From: JABIBU01 sp964464685
Lineage (GTDB): Bacteria; Patescibacteriota; Patescibacteriia; Magasanikbacterales; UBA922
Assembly (NCBI GenBank): GCA_964464685.1
Contig: CAYXGV010000028.1
Location: forward strand, 1 to 14,637
Length of the DNA: 14,637 nt
Reading direction: 5' to 3'
Shown here: in pieces, positions 1 to 7,095 of the stretch
Numbering within the stretch: position 1 is the first letter of the stretch
How the letters are laid out: each line of letters starts with the position of its first letter
The notes under the pieces: model-generated
Database searches by the model: none
The model's input: the letters and a program-made list of their open reading frames with translations, nothing else
What the model was told of the DNA's origin: nothing
Program-made: the position numbers and the translations under genes

Positions 1-481
1 CACCTGACTTAGCACAAATTCGTTCTGCAACTTCCTTCTGCACCATCACCGTAATACTCTCGGGTTTATTTTCTGATTCTAATAAAACCCTCAGCAAATT
101 AGATGTTATTTGATACGGAATATTTGCCACAACTTTATAAGTCCTAAGTCCTAAGTCATAAGTCATAAGTCTGGAAAGTGCGTTACCCCAAACTATTTCT
201 AAATTATCTGGTTTATTTTCTTCCCAATATTTTTCTAACTTTCTCTCAATCTCAAATGAAATTACTTTACCGACCTTCTCGGCCAAAGCAAAAGTAAGTA
301 CACCAAAACCCGGTCCAACTTCAATCACTGTATCGGTTTTTTTTAAATCAGATGCCTCAATTATTTTGTCTATCACACCTTCAGAAACAAGATAATTCTG
401 ACCATATTTTTTGGATGGTGAAAGACCGTATTTTTGACACAGTTCTTTTAGATAGGTTGGTTTGAATAAATTTTTATTCAT
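1..481 (-). CDS. rsmA: 16S rRNA (adenine1518/1519-N6)-dimethyltransferase RsmA (KsgA), 3' part cut by window edge
   Basis: SAM-dependent enzyme that dimethylates two adjacent adenines in the 3'-terminal hairpin of 16S rRNA late in small-subunit assembly. The first 160 residues are visible; the gene runs off the left edge. Translation from the ATG at 481 gives MNKNLFKPTYLKELC, then SPSKKYGQNYL (the family's 'GQNFL' entry), the SAM-binding motif EVGPGFG (residues 54-60), the acidic residue E78 after strand 2, and the catalytic NIPY motif (120-123) in ANIPYQITSNLL. Residues 104-115 between GNAL and KVVANIPY are encoded by a 7-bp tandem repeat (138-172), which slightly lengthens a loop without breaking the frame. 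No Shine-Dalgarno sequence is visible; the AT-rich repeat element at 485-660 lies immediately upstream. The next gene upstream is the DUF4015 gene, 217 bp away. The family assignment is secure. Confidence 0.95.
   Translation of the reverse strand, partial: MNKNLFKPTYLKELCQKYGLSPSKKYGQNYLVSEGVIDKIIEASDLKKTDTVIEVGPGFGVLTFALAEKVGKVISFEIERKLEKYWEENKPDNLEIVWGNALSRLMTYDLGLRTYKVVANIPYQITSNLLRVLLESENKPESITVMVQKEVAERICAKSG
138..172. repeat. 7-bp tandem array (TAAGTCN x5) inside rsmA
   Basis: Five contiguous units: TAAGTCC, TAAGTCC, TAAGTCA, TAAGTCA, TAAGTCT. On the coding (minus) strand it reads as LMTYDLGLRTYK without a stop; on the plus strand the TAA would close every frame. It lies between the acidic loop and the NIPY motif of RsmA, so it seems to be a tolerated loop insertion. 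Confidence 0.85.
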
Positions 482-484
482 ATA

Positions 485-660
485 AAAAATACTAATAAAA
501 TATTAAAAAAATATTTATTCGTTAAATTGTTTACTGTCTTTAGATAAAAAAAATTCCATAAAATTCTTCAACGAACAAAATTTTTATTTTTAACAACAAT
601 TTTACTGACTGCACGATGATAATATTTTAATAATATTTCGTTAATATTTTAGTAATATTT
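485..660. repeat. AT-rich intergenic element, copy A of three, with inverted arms
   Basis: Fills most of the 217-bp gap between the DUF4015 stop and the rsmA start. The left arm holds a 24-bp core at 497-520 (AAAATATTAAAA...ATTTATTC, followed by GTTA) identical in copies B and C. The right arm at 618-650 (ATAATATTTTAATAATATTT followed by CGTTAATATTTTA) is nearly identical to that of copy B. The two arms are imperfect reverse complements (TAAAATATTAA, two variable bases, then AAATATT). The roughly 100 bp between them is not conserved. The core ends 16 bp before the rsmA ATG. No Rho-independent terminator is evident here. Confidence 0.7.
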
Positions 661-698
661 TTATTTCTTACATTATCTTCCTACCTTATAAAAGATAC

Positions 699-1868
699 CT
701 AACTTTTGACCAATTCAAGACCAGCTGCGGAATACCGATTCGCCGCATTCCAAAGCAACCATCCCCCATCAGTATATTTTTCAACCATATCTATTTGCTC
801 ACGAATTTTTGGTCCATCATCATAAACCGCACCAATATTAAATGCTTGGATCCACGGCCTAACCTCGGCTTTTTTATCAAGAAAATATGGATCGCCTTTG
901 ATCATTCCATTTTCTATTACCAAACCAGGAAACTCAGCTGGATTTTCAAAACCTAAATGCCCAGCTGGATAATGTGACGGATACATCATCGGACAGATGT
1001 AATCAATGTAATCAACCGCATCTTCCAAACGTTGGCCAATATTCATTCCATCGTGACGCTCCATCACAAAACCAAACATATCAATTGAAATCCAAGCTGG
1101 TTTATCTGCCAGACTTTCACTTATAAATTTAAAAAAATCATTCATCACCTCGTGCTTCTCTTTTTCACCATTGGTATATACCACCAAACTCATATTACCA
1201 TCCGATGGAAATCTAACATAATCAAAATTAATTTCATCAAAACCAAATTTAATTGCCTCTTTGGCAATAGCTAAATTATAATTCCAAACTTCACGTCGAG
1301 CTGGATCCACCCAAGCCAAGCCTTTGTTATCCCGCCATAATTTATCCGCCGATGAGGTGGAACCACCATTTTTAGACTGAAATGCCCACTCTGACTTAGC
1401 TTCGGCTAACACAGGATCTTGAAAAACCGTCTGCCTGGCAATTACATAAATATTATTGTCATGAAATTTTTTTACAATCGCCTTAACGTCACCCAAACGT
1501 TTTTGTTCAGTTTTAAATTCATTCACCCACAACAAATTACTATCATACAAAACATAACCAGAATAATCTTTTATGTCTATCACTACCGCATTAAGTTCAG
1601 TTGAATTTATTAAATTTATAATTTGATCAACTTTGGTTGGATTACTTGCCGAATAGGCCGTCAAATAAAGACCTTTGACTTCTCGCTTATTGGGCTTTTG
1701 TTTTTTATTACTAAGTTTAGTTGTCAAAAAATTTTTTGGATTATCATTGACTGAAAATAACGCCATTTCCTGTGCATACAATGTCCAAGACCAAAACCAA
1801 GCCACAAATAAAAAACAGAAGGCCGAAAAACCAATCGCTAATATAAAATATAATTTTGGATGATTCAT
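699..1868 (-). CDS. Putative glycoside hydrolase, DUF4015 family, membrane-anchored
   Basis: 389 residues. An N-terminal hydrophobic segment (about residues 6-31, FILAIGFSAFCFLFVAW) should act as a signal anchor, followed by a short basic linker (53-63) and an extracytoplasmic domain starting at VKGLYLTAYSAS (65-75). The rest matches the DUF4015 TIM-barrel fold: LNAVVIDIKDYSGYV (92-106), IYVIARQTVFQDP (140-152), WVDPARREVWNYN (186-198), FDEINFDYVRFPSDG (210-224, with the family's DYVRFP signature), ISIDMFGF (260-267), YICPMMYPSHY (290-300) and RPWIQAF (337-343). These are typical strand-end motifs of this GH13-related family; its substrate is not established and I infer only a carbohydrate-active role at the cell surface. 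No Shine-Dalgarno sequence; element copy B lies directly upstream. It ends with TAG. Overall length is normal for the family. Confidence 0.85.
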   Translation of the reverse strand: MNHPKLYFILAIGFSAFCFLFVAWFWSWTLYAQEMALFSVNDNPKNFLTTKLSNKKQKPNKREVKGLYLTAYSASNPTKVDQIINLINSTELNAVVIDIKDYSGYVLYDSNLLWVNEFKTEQKRLGDVKAIVKKFHDNNIYVIARQTVFQDPVLAEAKSEWAFQSKNGGSTSSADKLWRDNKGLAWVDPARREVWNYNLAIAKEAIKFGFDEINFDYVRFPSDGNMSLVVYTNGEKEKHEVMNDFFKFISESLADKPAWISIDMFGFVMERHDGMNIGQRLEDAVDYIDYICPMMYPSHYPAGHLGFENPAEFPGLVIENGMIKGDPYFLDKKAEVRPWIQAFNIGAVYDDGPKIREQIDMVEKYTDGGWLLWNAANRYSAAGLELVKS

Positions 1869-1870
1869 AA

Positions 1871-2038
1871 GATAATAGATATTAACAAAATATTAAAAAA
1901 ATATTTATTCGTTATACTATTTAGTTTCTTTATTAATAAAAAGTCTCAACAAATTTTAACACTCAAAAAAACATTTTAAATATTAACTCCGCTAACCGCA
2001 CCACGATAATATTTTATTAATATTTCGTTAATATTTTA
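1871..2038. repeat. AT-rich intergenic element, copy B of three, with inverted arms
   Basis: Fills the gap between the tsaC-family gene stop (2098) and the DUF4015 gene start (1868). The 24-bp core is at 1887-1910, identical to copies A and C and extended by GTTA as in A. The right arm at 2006-2038 starts with CACGATAATATTTTATTAAT. The middle ~95 bp differs from copies A and C. The core ends 18 bp before the start codon. Confidence 0.7.
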
Positions 2039-2097
2039 TACCATCCCTATCACAACATATCTAGTTTTTGATTTCTCGGCCCTAAGATTTAAATTGA

Positions 2098-2703
2098 TTA
2101 TTCTATCACCAACTCCCCCTGTCGCAAAACAACCACTTTACCATCTTTGATTTTAATTACAGTTGAGGGACTACAGTATGGCAACTCACCAGCATCAATA
2201 ATTATGTCTGGCTTATTCTCCGTTTCGGAAAAAGTAGATAAGACATCCTTTATATCACTTGAATTTTTTTGTGAAGAAATATTGGCCGAAGTAGAAACTA
2301 ATGGCCTATTTAACAACTCACTAATTTCGGCACAGAGGGCATGACCAGTGACACGAAAAGCTACTGTACCATCTTCAGCCACCACACCTTTGGCCAGGCC
2401 ACAATCTGGTTTGGCTTTCATAACAATTGTTAGAGGACCAGGCCAATATTTTTGGGAAATTTTTTCAATTGTTTCATTCCACTCTACATAACTCATAGCC
2501 ATCGCCACACTCGGCACGAGAACTAACACTGATTTATCAGCTTGCCTTTGTTTAATTTTAAAAACCTGATCAACCGCCATCTGATTCGTAGCATCACAAC
2601 CCAAACCATAGACTGTTTCGGTAGGATAAATAATCGTCTGACCTTGTTTTATTTTTTCAACAATTTCTAAGGTGTTTAAGTTTTCTTGTTTTAGTGTTTG
2701 CAT
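2098..2703 (-). CDS. tsaC: L-threonylcarbamoyladenylate synthase (Sua5/YciO/YrdC/YwlC family)
   Basis: 201 residues. The family makes threonylcarbamoyl-AMP from threonine, bicarbonate and ATP, the first step of the t6A37 modification of ANN-decoding tRNAs, in the cytoplasm. Visible family motifs: TIIYPTETVYGLGCDA (23-38), FKIKQRQADKSVLVLV (48-63, the nucleotide-binding K-x-R loop, with Q in place of the usual P after R53), YWPGPLTIVM (86-95), VAFRVTGHALC (114-124), RPLVSTSANIS (133-143) and SPSTVIKI (178-185). It has only the YrdC domain, without the C-terminal Sua5 domain, so it is the short TsaC-like form; YciO-type paralogues cannot be fully excluded. It starts at an ATG without a Shine-Dalgarno sequence, 59 bp downstream of prfB, and is probably cotranscribed with it through a hairpin-forming repeat. 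Confidence 0.9.
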   Translation of the reverse strand: MQTLKQENLNTLEIVEKIKQGQTIIYPTETVYGLGCDATNQMAVDQVFKIKQRQADKSVLVLVPSVAMAMSYVEWNETIEKISQKYWPGPLTIVMKAKPDCGLAKGVVAEDGTVAFRVTGHALCAEISELLNRPLVSTSANISSQKNSSDIKDVLSTFSETENKPDIIIDAGELPYCSPSTVIKIKDGKVVVLRQGELVIE

Positions 2704-2713
2704 ATTTTACAGT

Positions 2714-2769
2714 TATCAGTTATCAAATAACAGATAACAAATATTTTGCTATTTGTTATCTGTTAATTG
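2714..2769. repeat. 7-bp arrays forming a 15-bp perfect hairpin between prfB and the tsaC-family gene
   Basis: Heptads TATCAGT, TATCAAA, TAACAGA, TAACAAA run from 2714 to 2741 and are mirrored by TATTTGT, TATCTGT, TAATTGT. The arms at 2729-2743 (AACAGATAACAAATA) and 2750-2764 are perfect reverse complements around a 6-base loop. The right arm overlaps the prfB stop codon (2763-2765). No T-tract follows on the minus strand, so it is not an intrinsic terminator; it may affect mRNA stability between the two genes. Confidence 0.75.
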
Positions 2770-3872
2770 TTGTCTGATTTGTTCCATCTCAAATAAGCCT
2801 CAACAAAATCATCCAGCTCACCTTCCAAAACACTCTTATCATCGGTAGTCTCATATCGACTACGCAAGTCCTTTACCATATGATAAGGATGCAAAACATA
2901 AGAACGAATTTGACTGCCCCACTCTGGTGACTTGTATTCACCTCGCAATTTCAATCGATCTTCTTCTTCTTTTTCTTCTTGAAGTTTTTGCAATTTTGAT
3001 TGTAAAACTTTCAAAGCTGTTTCTTTATTTTGTAATTGTGATCTTTCATTTTGACACTGAACAGTCGTTCCGGTCGGGACATGCACAATTCTAACTGCAC
3101 TGTAAGTTGTATTAACTGACTGTCCACCTTTACCCCCCGACATAAACGTATCAATCCGTAAATCTTTTTCATCTATTTTTACTTCATCACTTTCGTCCAT
3201 CTCAGGAATTACTTCCACCAGAGCAAAAGAAGTGTGACGCATTTTTTCCGCATCAAATGGTGAAATACGAACCAAACGATGAGTGCCGTGTTCAGATTTC
3301 AAGTACCCGTAAGCATAACGCCCGCTTACTCGAAAAGTAATTGATTTTATCCCCGCTTCCTGACCTCTAGCTTCATCCAAAATCATTGTTTTCCAACCTT
3401 TTTTTTCAGCATAGCGCAAATACATCCGCTCCAACATCTCAGCCCAATCCTGCGCCTCAGTTCCACCTGACCCAGAATGAATTGCTACGATGGCATTTTT
3501 TTTATCATGTTTACCATCCATCAAAGTATTAAATTCCAACTTGTTAACTTGGACGCCTACTAGCTGAAATTGTTTTTCTAATTCTTCTCTCATATTTACA
3601 TCTTTGTCAGCTTCATCCATCTGAGCCATTTCCAAAAGATCACCTACTTCTTTATTAAGTTTCTCCCAAGTATTATATTCTTCTTGCAAATCACTTAATT
3701 CTTTACTAACCTCAGTTGCTTTTTCTTGATTCTGCCAAAAATCTGGCACACTCATTTTATCCTCAAGTTTTTTTATTTCCACCTGCTTTTCATCCAACTT
3801 CAAAATAACCCTCATTTCTGTGAGTTTATTTTTTAATTCTTGCAACTCTTTTACCAAATCATGCATGTCCAT
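2763..3872 (-). CDS. prfB: Peptide chain release factor 2 (RF2)
   Basis: Recognises UGA and UAA in the ribosomal A site and triggers hydrolysis of peptidyl-tRNA. I start it at the ATG at 3872 (MDMHDLVKELQELK, 369 residues); the open frame extends four codons further to a TTG, and an ATG two codons later is also possible. Domain 1 is a helical coiled coil (about 1-115). Then come HSGSGGTEAQDW (132-143), the codon-reading SPF tripeptide at 204-206 (RF2-type; RF1 has PxT) and the catalytic GGQ at 249-251 within SGGKGGQSVNTT, with WGSQIRSYV near residue 318. The frame is continuous, so the programmed +1 frameshift that autoregulates prfB in E. coli and many other bacteria is absent. No Shine-Dalgarno sequence. 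A putative promoter lies at 4018-4046, giving a leader of about 140 nt with a large palindrome. Confidence 0.96.
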   Translation of the reverse strand: MDMHDLVKELQELKNKLTEMRVILKLDEKQVEIKKLEDKMSVPDFWQNQEKATEVSKELSDLQEEYNTWEKLNKEVGDLLEMAQMDEADKDVNMREELEKQFQLVGVQVNKLEFNTLMDGKHDKKNAIVAIHSGSGGTEAQDWAEMLERMYLRYAEKKGWKTMILDEARGQEAGIKSITFRVSGRYAYGYLKSEHGTHRLVRISPFDAEKMRHTSFALVEVIPEMDESDEVKIDEKDLRIDTFMSGGKGGQSVNTTYSAVRIVHVPTGTTVQCQNERSQLQNKETALKVLQSKLQKLQEEKEEEDRLKLRGEYKSPEWGSQIRSYVLHPYHMVKDLRSRYETTDDKSVLEGELDDFVEAYLRWNKSDNN

Positions 3873-3904
3873 ATTTATAAACAATCTTTAACTAAATTAT
3901 GTTT

Positions 3905-3987
3905 ATAGATACACAGATTTAACAGATTAAACGGATCCAAACGAATTCGTTCTGATTTGTTAAATTCGTTTAATCCGTGTATCTATT
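3905..3987. repeat. Imperfect 27-bp inverted repeat in the prfB leader
   Basis: The left arm beginning TAGATACACAGATTTAACAG (from 3906) matches the reverse complement of the right arm ending CCGTGTATCTA (to 3986) at 22 of 27 positions. The centre contains a perfect 12-bp palindrome, AACGAATTCGTT, at 3940-3951. Words such as 'AATCCGTGTATC' resemble short dispersed repeats seen in many environmental genomes; that comparison is from memory. It would form a long hairpin in the 5' leader of prfB mRNA. Confidence 0.65.
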
Positions 3988-4017
3988 AGGTAATTACTAA
4001 AATGTTATCTGTTTACT

Positions 4018-4046
4018 ATAATAGCAAACCTCAGGCCAAAAATCAA
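4018..4046 (-). promoter_or_regulatory. Putative promoter of prfB
   Basis: On the minus strand: -35 TTGATT (4046-4041), 17-bp spacer, -10 TATTAT (4023-4018). Transcription would begin near 4011, about 140 nt before the prfB ATG. The same bases read on the plus strand contain a perfect TATAAT (4017-4022) but only a weak -35 (TTACTA at 3994-3999), so the site could also fire outward into the structured region at 4030-4351. Confidence 0.5.
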
Positions 4047-4351
4047 CTGGGGGGCACTCTCCTTGACAAATGAGACAAAAAATATTAGAATATTATCAGA
4101 TTCTGGCCATGGCATTGCCCTTATCAGCGGAATCCCCAATGATGCATGTTCCCATGGCCAGAATCCTCTTTTGAAAATAAGCAGAAGAACCACCCGGTTT
4201 TTACTGCTTTGATAAGAGGGCCGTTGGTCCTCTGGGGGGGGGAATCGCACAAGCTTTAGCAACAGCTACTGATTGTCGAACTACCAGTCCTTCCCCCCCC
4301 CTCGTTTCTAAATTCAAAACCGCCCCGATGTAACATCGGGGCGGTTTTTTT
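4029..4351 (+). ncRNA. Candidate structured RNA of unknown class, ~320 nt
   Basis: A gene-free stretch rich in strong inverted repeats. GATTCTGGCCATGG (4099-4112) is perfectly complementary to 4152-4165, with inner CATTG/CAATG pairs (4113-4117/4137-4141). CCTCTT/AAGAGG (4165-4170/4214-4219) encloses AAGCAG/CTGCTT (4179-4184/4204-4209) and AACC/GGTT. GGGCC/GGTCC (4218-4222/4226-4230) follows. G9-AA (4234-4244) pairs with TT-C9 (4291-4301). On the plus strand it starts after a TATAAT box and ends in a strong terminator with T7, so I place it on plus; the strand is uncertain because the terminator works both ways and the plus -35 is weak. I looked for tmRNA, RNase P RNA, SRP RNA and common riboswitch motifs and found none. 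The open frame antisense to it (4005-4262) has no recognisable protein family. Confidence 0.4.
4316..4351. terminator. Strong bidirectional intrinsic terminator
   Basis: CCGCCCCGATG (4320-4330), loop TAA, CATCGGGGCGG (4334-4344), extended by AAAA/TTTT to a 15-bp stem. T7 follows on the plus strand and T4 on the minus strand. On the minus strand it ends the AbiE-like operon (stop at 4409); on the plus strand it would end any transcript from the structured region. Confidence 0.85.
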
Positions 4352-4408
4352 ATATAATCTATTTAAAATCTACCTGTCCCAACTTTACGTTGGAATATAA
4401 TTCTTTAT

Positions 4409-5023
4409 CTATTTCTCCAAACTATATTCTACTAAGGCCTTTTTAATCACAGCATCTTTAACTTCAAACCCTGGTAAATAGTCAACTTTTTCTGAATAAT
4501 CAATATCTTTAAAATAACATAAACCCTCCCTAAAAATCTTCTCATTAAATTCCGCACCAAATATCTGTTTAGCCTTTTTATTAATCTCAACCAAAGTATA
4601 ATGATTACTCAAAATAAAATATAGATCAACATAGTCTTTCCATTTGGCGCGCCGACAAAGAGCATATGCTTTCATCGCCGCCAAAGTAAGCAGATCCGGC
4701 AGTTTGATAATACTCTCCAGTTTATCTTTACAACTAATCGCAAAATCATAAAACAAAAAAGTTGTTTTTACTCCATCAACTATTGCAGTGTACTCTCCTT
4801 TTCTATCTATTATCACCCTTTCAACCGGACTAAAACTCACAATCTTTTTTCTAATATCTAAATTATCAAAATCTTTCTTTGTAAATAAATCAAAATCAAT
4901 TGAACTACGATGGCCGAGGTGTAAAGCAATGGCAGTTCCACCAACTAAATAAAAATCTTTATCAAATTTTTTTATAAGTGGTAATAAATTATTTTGTTTT
5001 TTTGACAAAATCTCTTTATGCAT
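4409..5023 (-). CDS. Nucleotidyltransferase of the AbiEii/AbiGii toxin family
   Basis: 204 residues. The N-terminal part shows the minimal nucleotidyltransferase core: FYLVGGTAIALHLGHRSSIDFDLF (24-47), with the G28-G29...S40 motif and the paired acidic residues D43/D45 that would bind the metal. The helix DLLTLAAMKAYALCRRAKWKDYVDLYFIL (110-138) carries the K118, R124, K129-D130 and D133 pattern typical of AbiEii and MenT-like enzymes. Studied members transfer nucleotides, some onto the 3' ends of tRNA acceptor stems; whether this one is an active toxin is inference. Its ATG overlaps the last 8 bases of the upstream gene (5016-5023), so the two are translationally coupled in one operon. It ends with TAG, before the terminator at 4316-4351. 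A housekeeping or defence role is possible instead of plasmid-style addiction. Confidence 0.8.
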   Translation of the reverse strand: MHKEILSKKQNNLLPLIKKFDKDFYLVGGTAIALHLGHRSSIDFDLFTKKDFDNLDIRKKIVSFSPVERVIIDRKGEYTAIVDGVKTTFLFYDFAISCKDKLESIIKLPDLLTLAAMKAYALCRRAKWKDYVDLYFILSNHYTLVEINKKAKQIFGAEFNEKIFREGLCYFKDIDYSEKVDYLPGFEVKDAVIKKALVEYSLEK

Positions 5024-5279
5024 ATTTCTTGAAATAAAGGTTGAAATAATTTGTTACCTCTGGACGATAATTTGTTCTGCCTATTTTTGACTTTTTAGAT
5101 TTTTCCTTAAAAATTTCAGCAACCTTTTTTATTCCCAAAATTTTAATTAACTGTTTTACATCCTGCCAATTACCGTAATTCAAAATCATCTCCACTGCCA
5201 CAGCTGGAGAAATATTTTTTTTATCAGCTATATACCAAGTCAAATAGGGCTTGGATTTAAGAAATTTTTCCAATGTCAT
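5016..5279 (-). CDS. Small protein of an AbiE-like pair, probable partner of the AbiEii-family enzyme
   Basis: 87 residues, basic and mostly helical: SKPYLTWYIADKKNISPAVAVEMILNYGNWQDVKQLIKILGIKKVAEIF, then a lysine-rich stretch and NYRPEVTNYFNLYFKKYA. From memory, small proteins with the pattern 'ILNYG..DV..L....G...V..IF' and a 'NYFxLYFKxY' tail commonly precede AbiEii-like genes in candidate phylum radiation genomes; I cannot name the family with certainty. By position it would be the antitoxin, but no winged-helix DNA-binding domain as in classical AbiEi is obvious. Start chosen at the ATG at 5279 because the consensus promoter at 5288-5316 places transcription initiation at or within two bases of it, giving a leaderless mRNA. 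It overlaps the next gene by 8 bases. Confidence 0.7.
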   Translation of the reverse strand: MTLEKFLKSKPYLTWYIADKKNISPAVAVEMILNYGNWQDVKQLIKILGIKKVAEIFKEKSKKSKIGRTNYRPEVTNYFNLYFKKYA

Positions 5280-5287
5280 ATAGTAAT

Positions 5288-5316
5288 ATTATACCACATT
5301 TTGACCATTTTGTCAA
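5288..5316 (-). promoter_or_regulatory. Consensus promoter of the AbiE-like operon, leaderless start
   Basis: On the minus strand: -35 TTGACA (5316-5311), exactly 17 bp, -10 TATAAT (5293-5288), a perfect sigma-70-type match. The expected start site (about 5281) is practically at the ATG (5279), so the message should have no 5' leader. Confidence 0.85.
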
Positions 5317-5364
5317 TAACATTTTTTGGCTTAAATTAGATAAGTTAGATAAGTTTGAAATTTT

Positions 5365-5397
5365 AATAACAAAAGAGCCAGCCTTTCGGCTGGACTC
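5365..5397 (-). terminator. Intrinsic terminator of groES-groEL
   Basis: On the minus strand, CCAGCC-GAAA-GGCTGG with a GNRA tetraloop, extended by GAG/CTC around one bulged T (5397-5375), followed by TTTTGTTATT. It lies about 40 bp beyond the groEL stop and before the promoter of the next operon. Confidence 0.85.
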
Positions 5398-5404
5398 CAC
5401 TAAT

Positions 5405-5433
5405 TACAACTCTACAACTTACAACTTACAACT
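5405..5433. repeat. 7-bp array (TACAACT x4) after groEL
   Basis: Four TACAACT units at 5405, 5413, 5420 and 5427, with one extra base after the first. Located between the groEL stop (5438) and its terminator. Confidence 0.8.
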
Positions 5434-5437
5434 TTAT

Positions 5438-7063
5438 TTAATACATCCCGCCCATTCCACCACCCATCTGTGGCATAGCTGGCTCGTCTTTCTTTGGCAA
5501 ATCTGTGACGACCGCTTCAGTTGTGAGAAGCATACCAGCGACTGAAACAGCATTTTGCAAAGCTGATCTAGTCACTTTGGTTGGATCAATAATACCAGCC
5601 ACAACCATATCTTCATAATTACCAGTCTGGGCATTAAAACCAAAATTGCCACTATTTTTTTTGACTTCATCCACCACCACTGCCCCCTCATAACCAGCAT
5701 TTTTGGCAATCACACGAATTGGTTCTTCCACAGCGCGACGCAAAATACCAACTGCGACCATTTCTTCATCATCCAAATTCAAATCATCCAAAACTTTTAT
5801 AGCGCGAAGTAAAGCCACCCCACCACCCGGTACAACCCCTTCTTCAATGGCAGCCTTGGTCGCGCCGATGGCGTCTTCAATTCTATGTTTGGTTTCTTTC
5901 ATTTCAGTTTCAGTGGCTGCGCCAACTTTGATCACGGCTACACCACCAGATAATTTGGCCATGCGTTCTTGTAATTTTTCTTTGTCAAAACTACTATCAG
6001 ATTGCTCAATTAATTTTTTAATTTGCACCACTCTATCTGCCACAGATTGTTTATCACCAGCCCCACCAACGATGATGGTATTTTCTTTGGTGGAAATAAC
6101 TTTTTGGGCTCGACCCAAATCAGATAGTTCTGCATTTTCTAATTTCAAACCAAGTTCTTCGGTAATAACTTTACCACCAGTCAAAACCGCAATATCTTGC
6201 AACATTTCTTTTCTTCTATCACCAAAACCTGGAGCTTTGATAGCAAGTACATTAAAAGTACCACGAAGTTTGTTTAGCACCAAAGTAGTTAAGGCTTGAC
6301 CTTCCACATCTTCGGCCAAAATCACTAAATCTTTTTTACCTGACTTGGCAACTTTTTCTAACAAAGGTAAAATTTCTTCCACGCTTGAAATCTTTTTGTC
6401 AGTAATTAAAATTTGGGCATCTTCACATTCAGCTTCCATTCTGTCAGGATTGGTCACCATGTATGGTGAAACATAGCCTTTATCAAATTGCATACCCTCA
6501 ACTACTTCTAGTTCAATGCCAAAACTTTGACCTTCCTCAACTGTAATCGGTGCGTCTTTGCCAACTTTGATCATGGCCTCAGCAATTTTCTCGCCAATTT
6601 CTTTATCATTGGCCGAGATGGTCGCCACATTGGCCCACTCATCTTGCTCCACAGCTTTGGAAACATTGTTTTTCAATTCTGCCACAATCGCTTCACAAGC
6701 TTTGTGTAAACCACGATTCAAAGCAACGGCGTTCACACCAGCGGTCACATTTTTTAAACCTTCTTTGACAATGGCCTGCGCCAAAACTGTAGCCGTAGTA
6801 GTGCCATCACCCACATCATCATTGGTTTTGCTGGCCGCTTCTTTAACTAATTCAGCGCCAATATTTTCAAACTTATCTTCCAATTCAATTTCTTTGGCAA
6901 CTGATACACCATCCTTAGTAATGGTTGGCGCACCATAACCTTTGTCTAGCACAACATTACGTCCCTTTGGACCCAAAGTAACTTTGACAGTATTAGCCAA
7001 TTGATCTACCCCTCTCACCAAAGCCTCACGTGCTTCAGTATCATATTTAATTTGTTTAGACAT
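5438..7063 (-). CDS. groEL: Chaperonin GroEL (Hsp60)
   Basis: 541 residues, full length. Forms the double-ring 14-mer that encloses unfolded proteins with the GroES lid and ATP. Signature stretches: VTLGPKGRNVVLDKGYGAPTITKDG (about 28-52; phosphate and nucleotide contacts), DVGDGTTTATVLAQAI (about 83-98; catalytic DGTTT loop), the apical segment with GYVSPYMVTNP (about 197-207), and IEEGVVPGGGVALLRA (about 406-421; equatorial nucleotide pocket with PGGG). The C-terminus has the glycine/methionine-rich tail MGGGMGGMY. The gene follows groES after a 150-bp spacer that contains inverted heptad repeats, an unusually long gap for this pair. No Shine-Dalgarno sequence precedes the ATG. It ends with TAA, then a 7-bp array and an intrinsic terminator. 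Confidence 0.99.
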   Translation of the reverse strand: MSKQIKYDTEAREALVRGVDQLANTVKVTLGPKGRNVVLDKGYGAPTITKDGVSVAKEIELEDKFENIGAELVKEAASKTNDDVGDGTTTATVLAQAIVKEGLKNVTAGVNAVALNRGLHKACEAIVAELKNNVSKAVEQDEWANVATISANDKEIGEKIAEAMIKVGKDAPITVEEGQSFGIELEVVEGMQFDKGYVSPYMVTNPDRMEAECEDAQILITDKKISSVEEILPLLEKVAKSGKKDLVILAEDVEGQALTTLVLNKLRGTFNVLAIKAPGFGDRRKEMLQDIAVLTGGKVITEELGLKLENAELSDLGRAQKVISTKENTIIVGGAGDKQSVADRVVQIKKLIEQSDSSFDKEKLQERMAKLSGGVAVIKVGAATETEMKETKHRIEDAIGATKAAIEEGVVPGGGVALLRAIKVLDDLNLDDEEMVAVGILRRAVEEPIRVIAKNAGYEGAVVVDEVKKNSGNFGFNAQTGNYEDMVVAGIIDPTKVTRSALQNAVSVAGMLLTTEAVVTDLPKKDEPAMPQMGGGMGGMY

Positions 7064-7095
7064 AAATATTGGATTAAAATTAATTTACTAGAAAA

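Noticed and set aside
2729..2764. Hairpin after prfB as a terminator
   Set aside because: A strong stem but no T-tract in either direction; the downstream gene has no evident promoter of its own, so readthrough is more likely.
4005..4262. 85-residue open frame on the minus strand in the structured region
   Set aside because: Its sequence matches no family I know, it spans hairpin arms and homopolymer runs, it ends at a putative promoter and its first codon has no ribosome binding context. It looks like a by-product of the structured DNA.
4234..4301. Possible tmRNA or tRNA-like fold (GTTCGAC and GCTTTAGCAACAGC motifs)
   Set aside because: No CCA end, no acceptor stem, no canonical T arm with the closing G-C pair and no convincing tag reading frame.
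5703..6938. Long plus-strand open frames inside groEL (198 and 126 residues) and a 60-residue one at 6527-6709
   Set aside because: Antisense shadows of the well-conserved groEL coding sequence, rich in serine/alanine/threonine as expected from complementing its codons.
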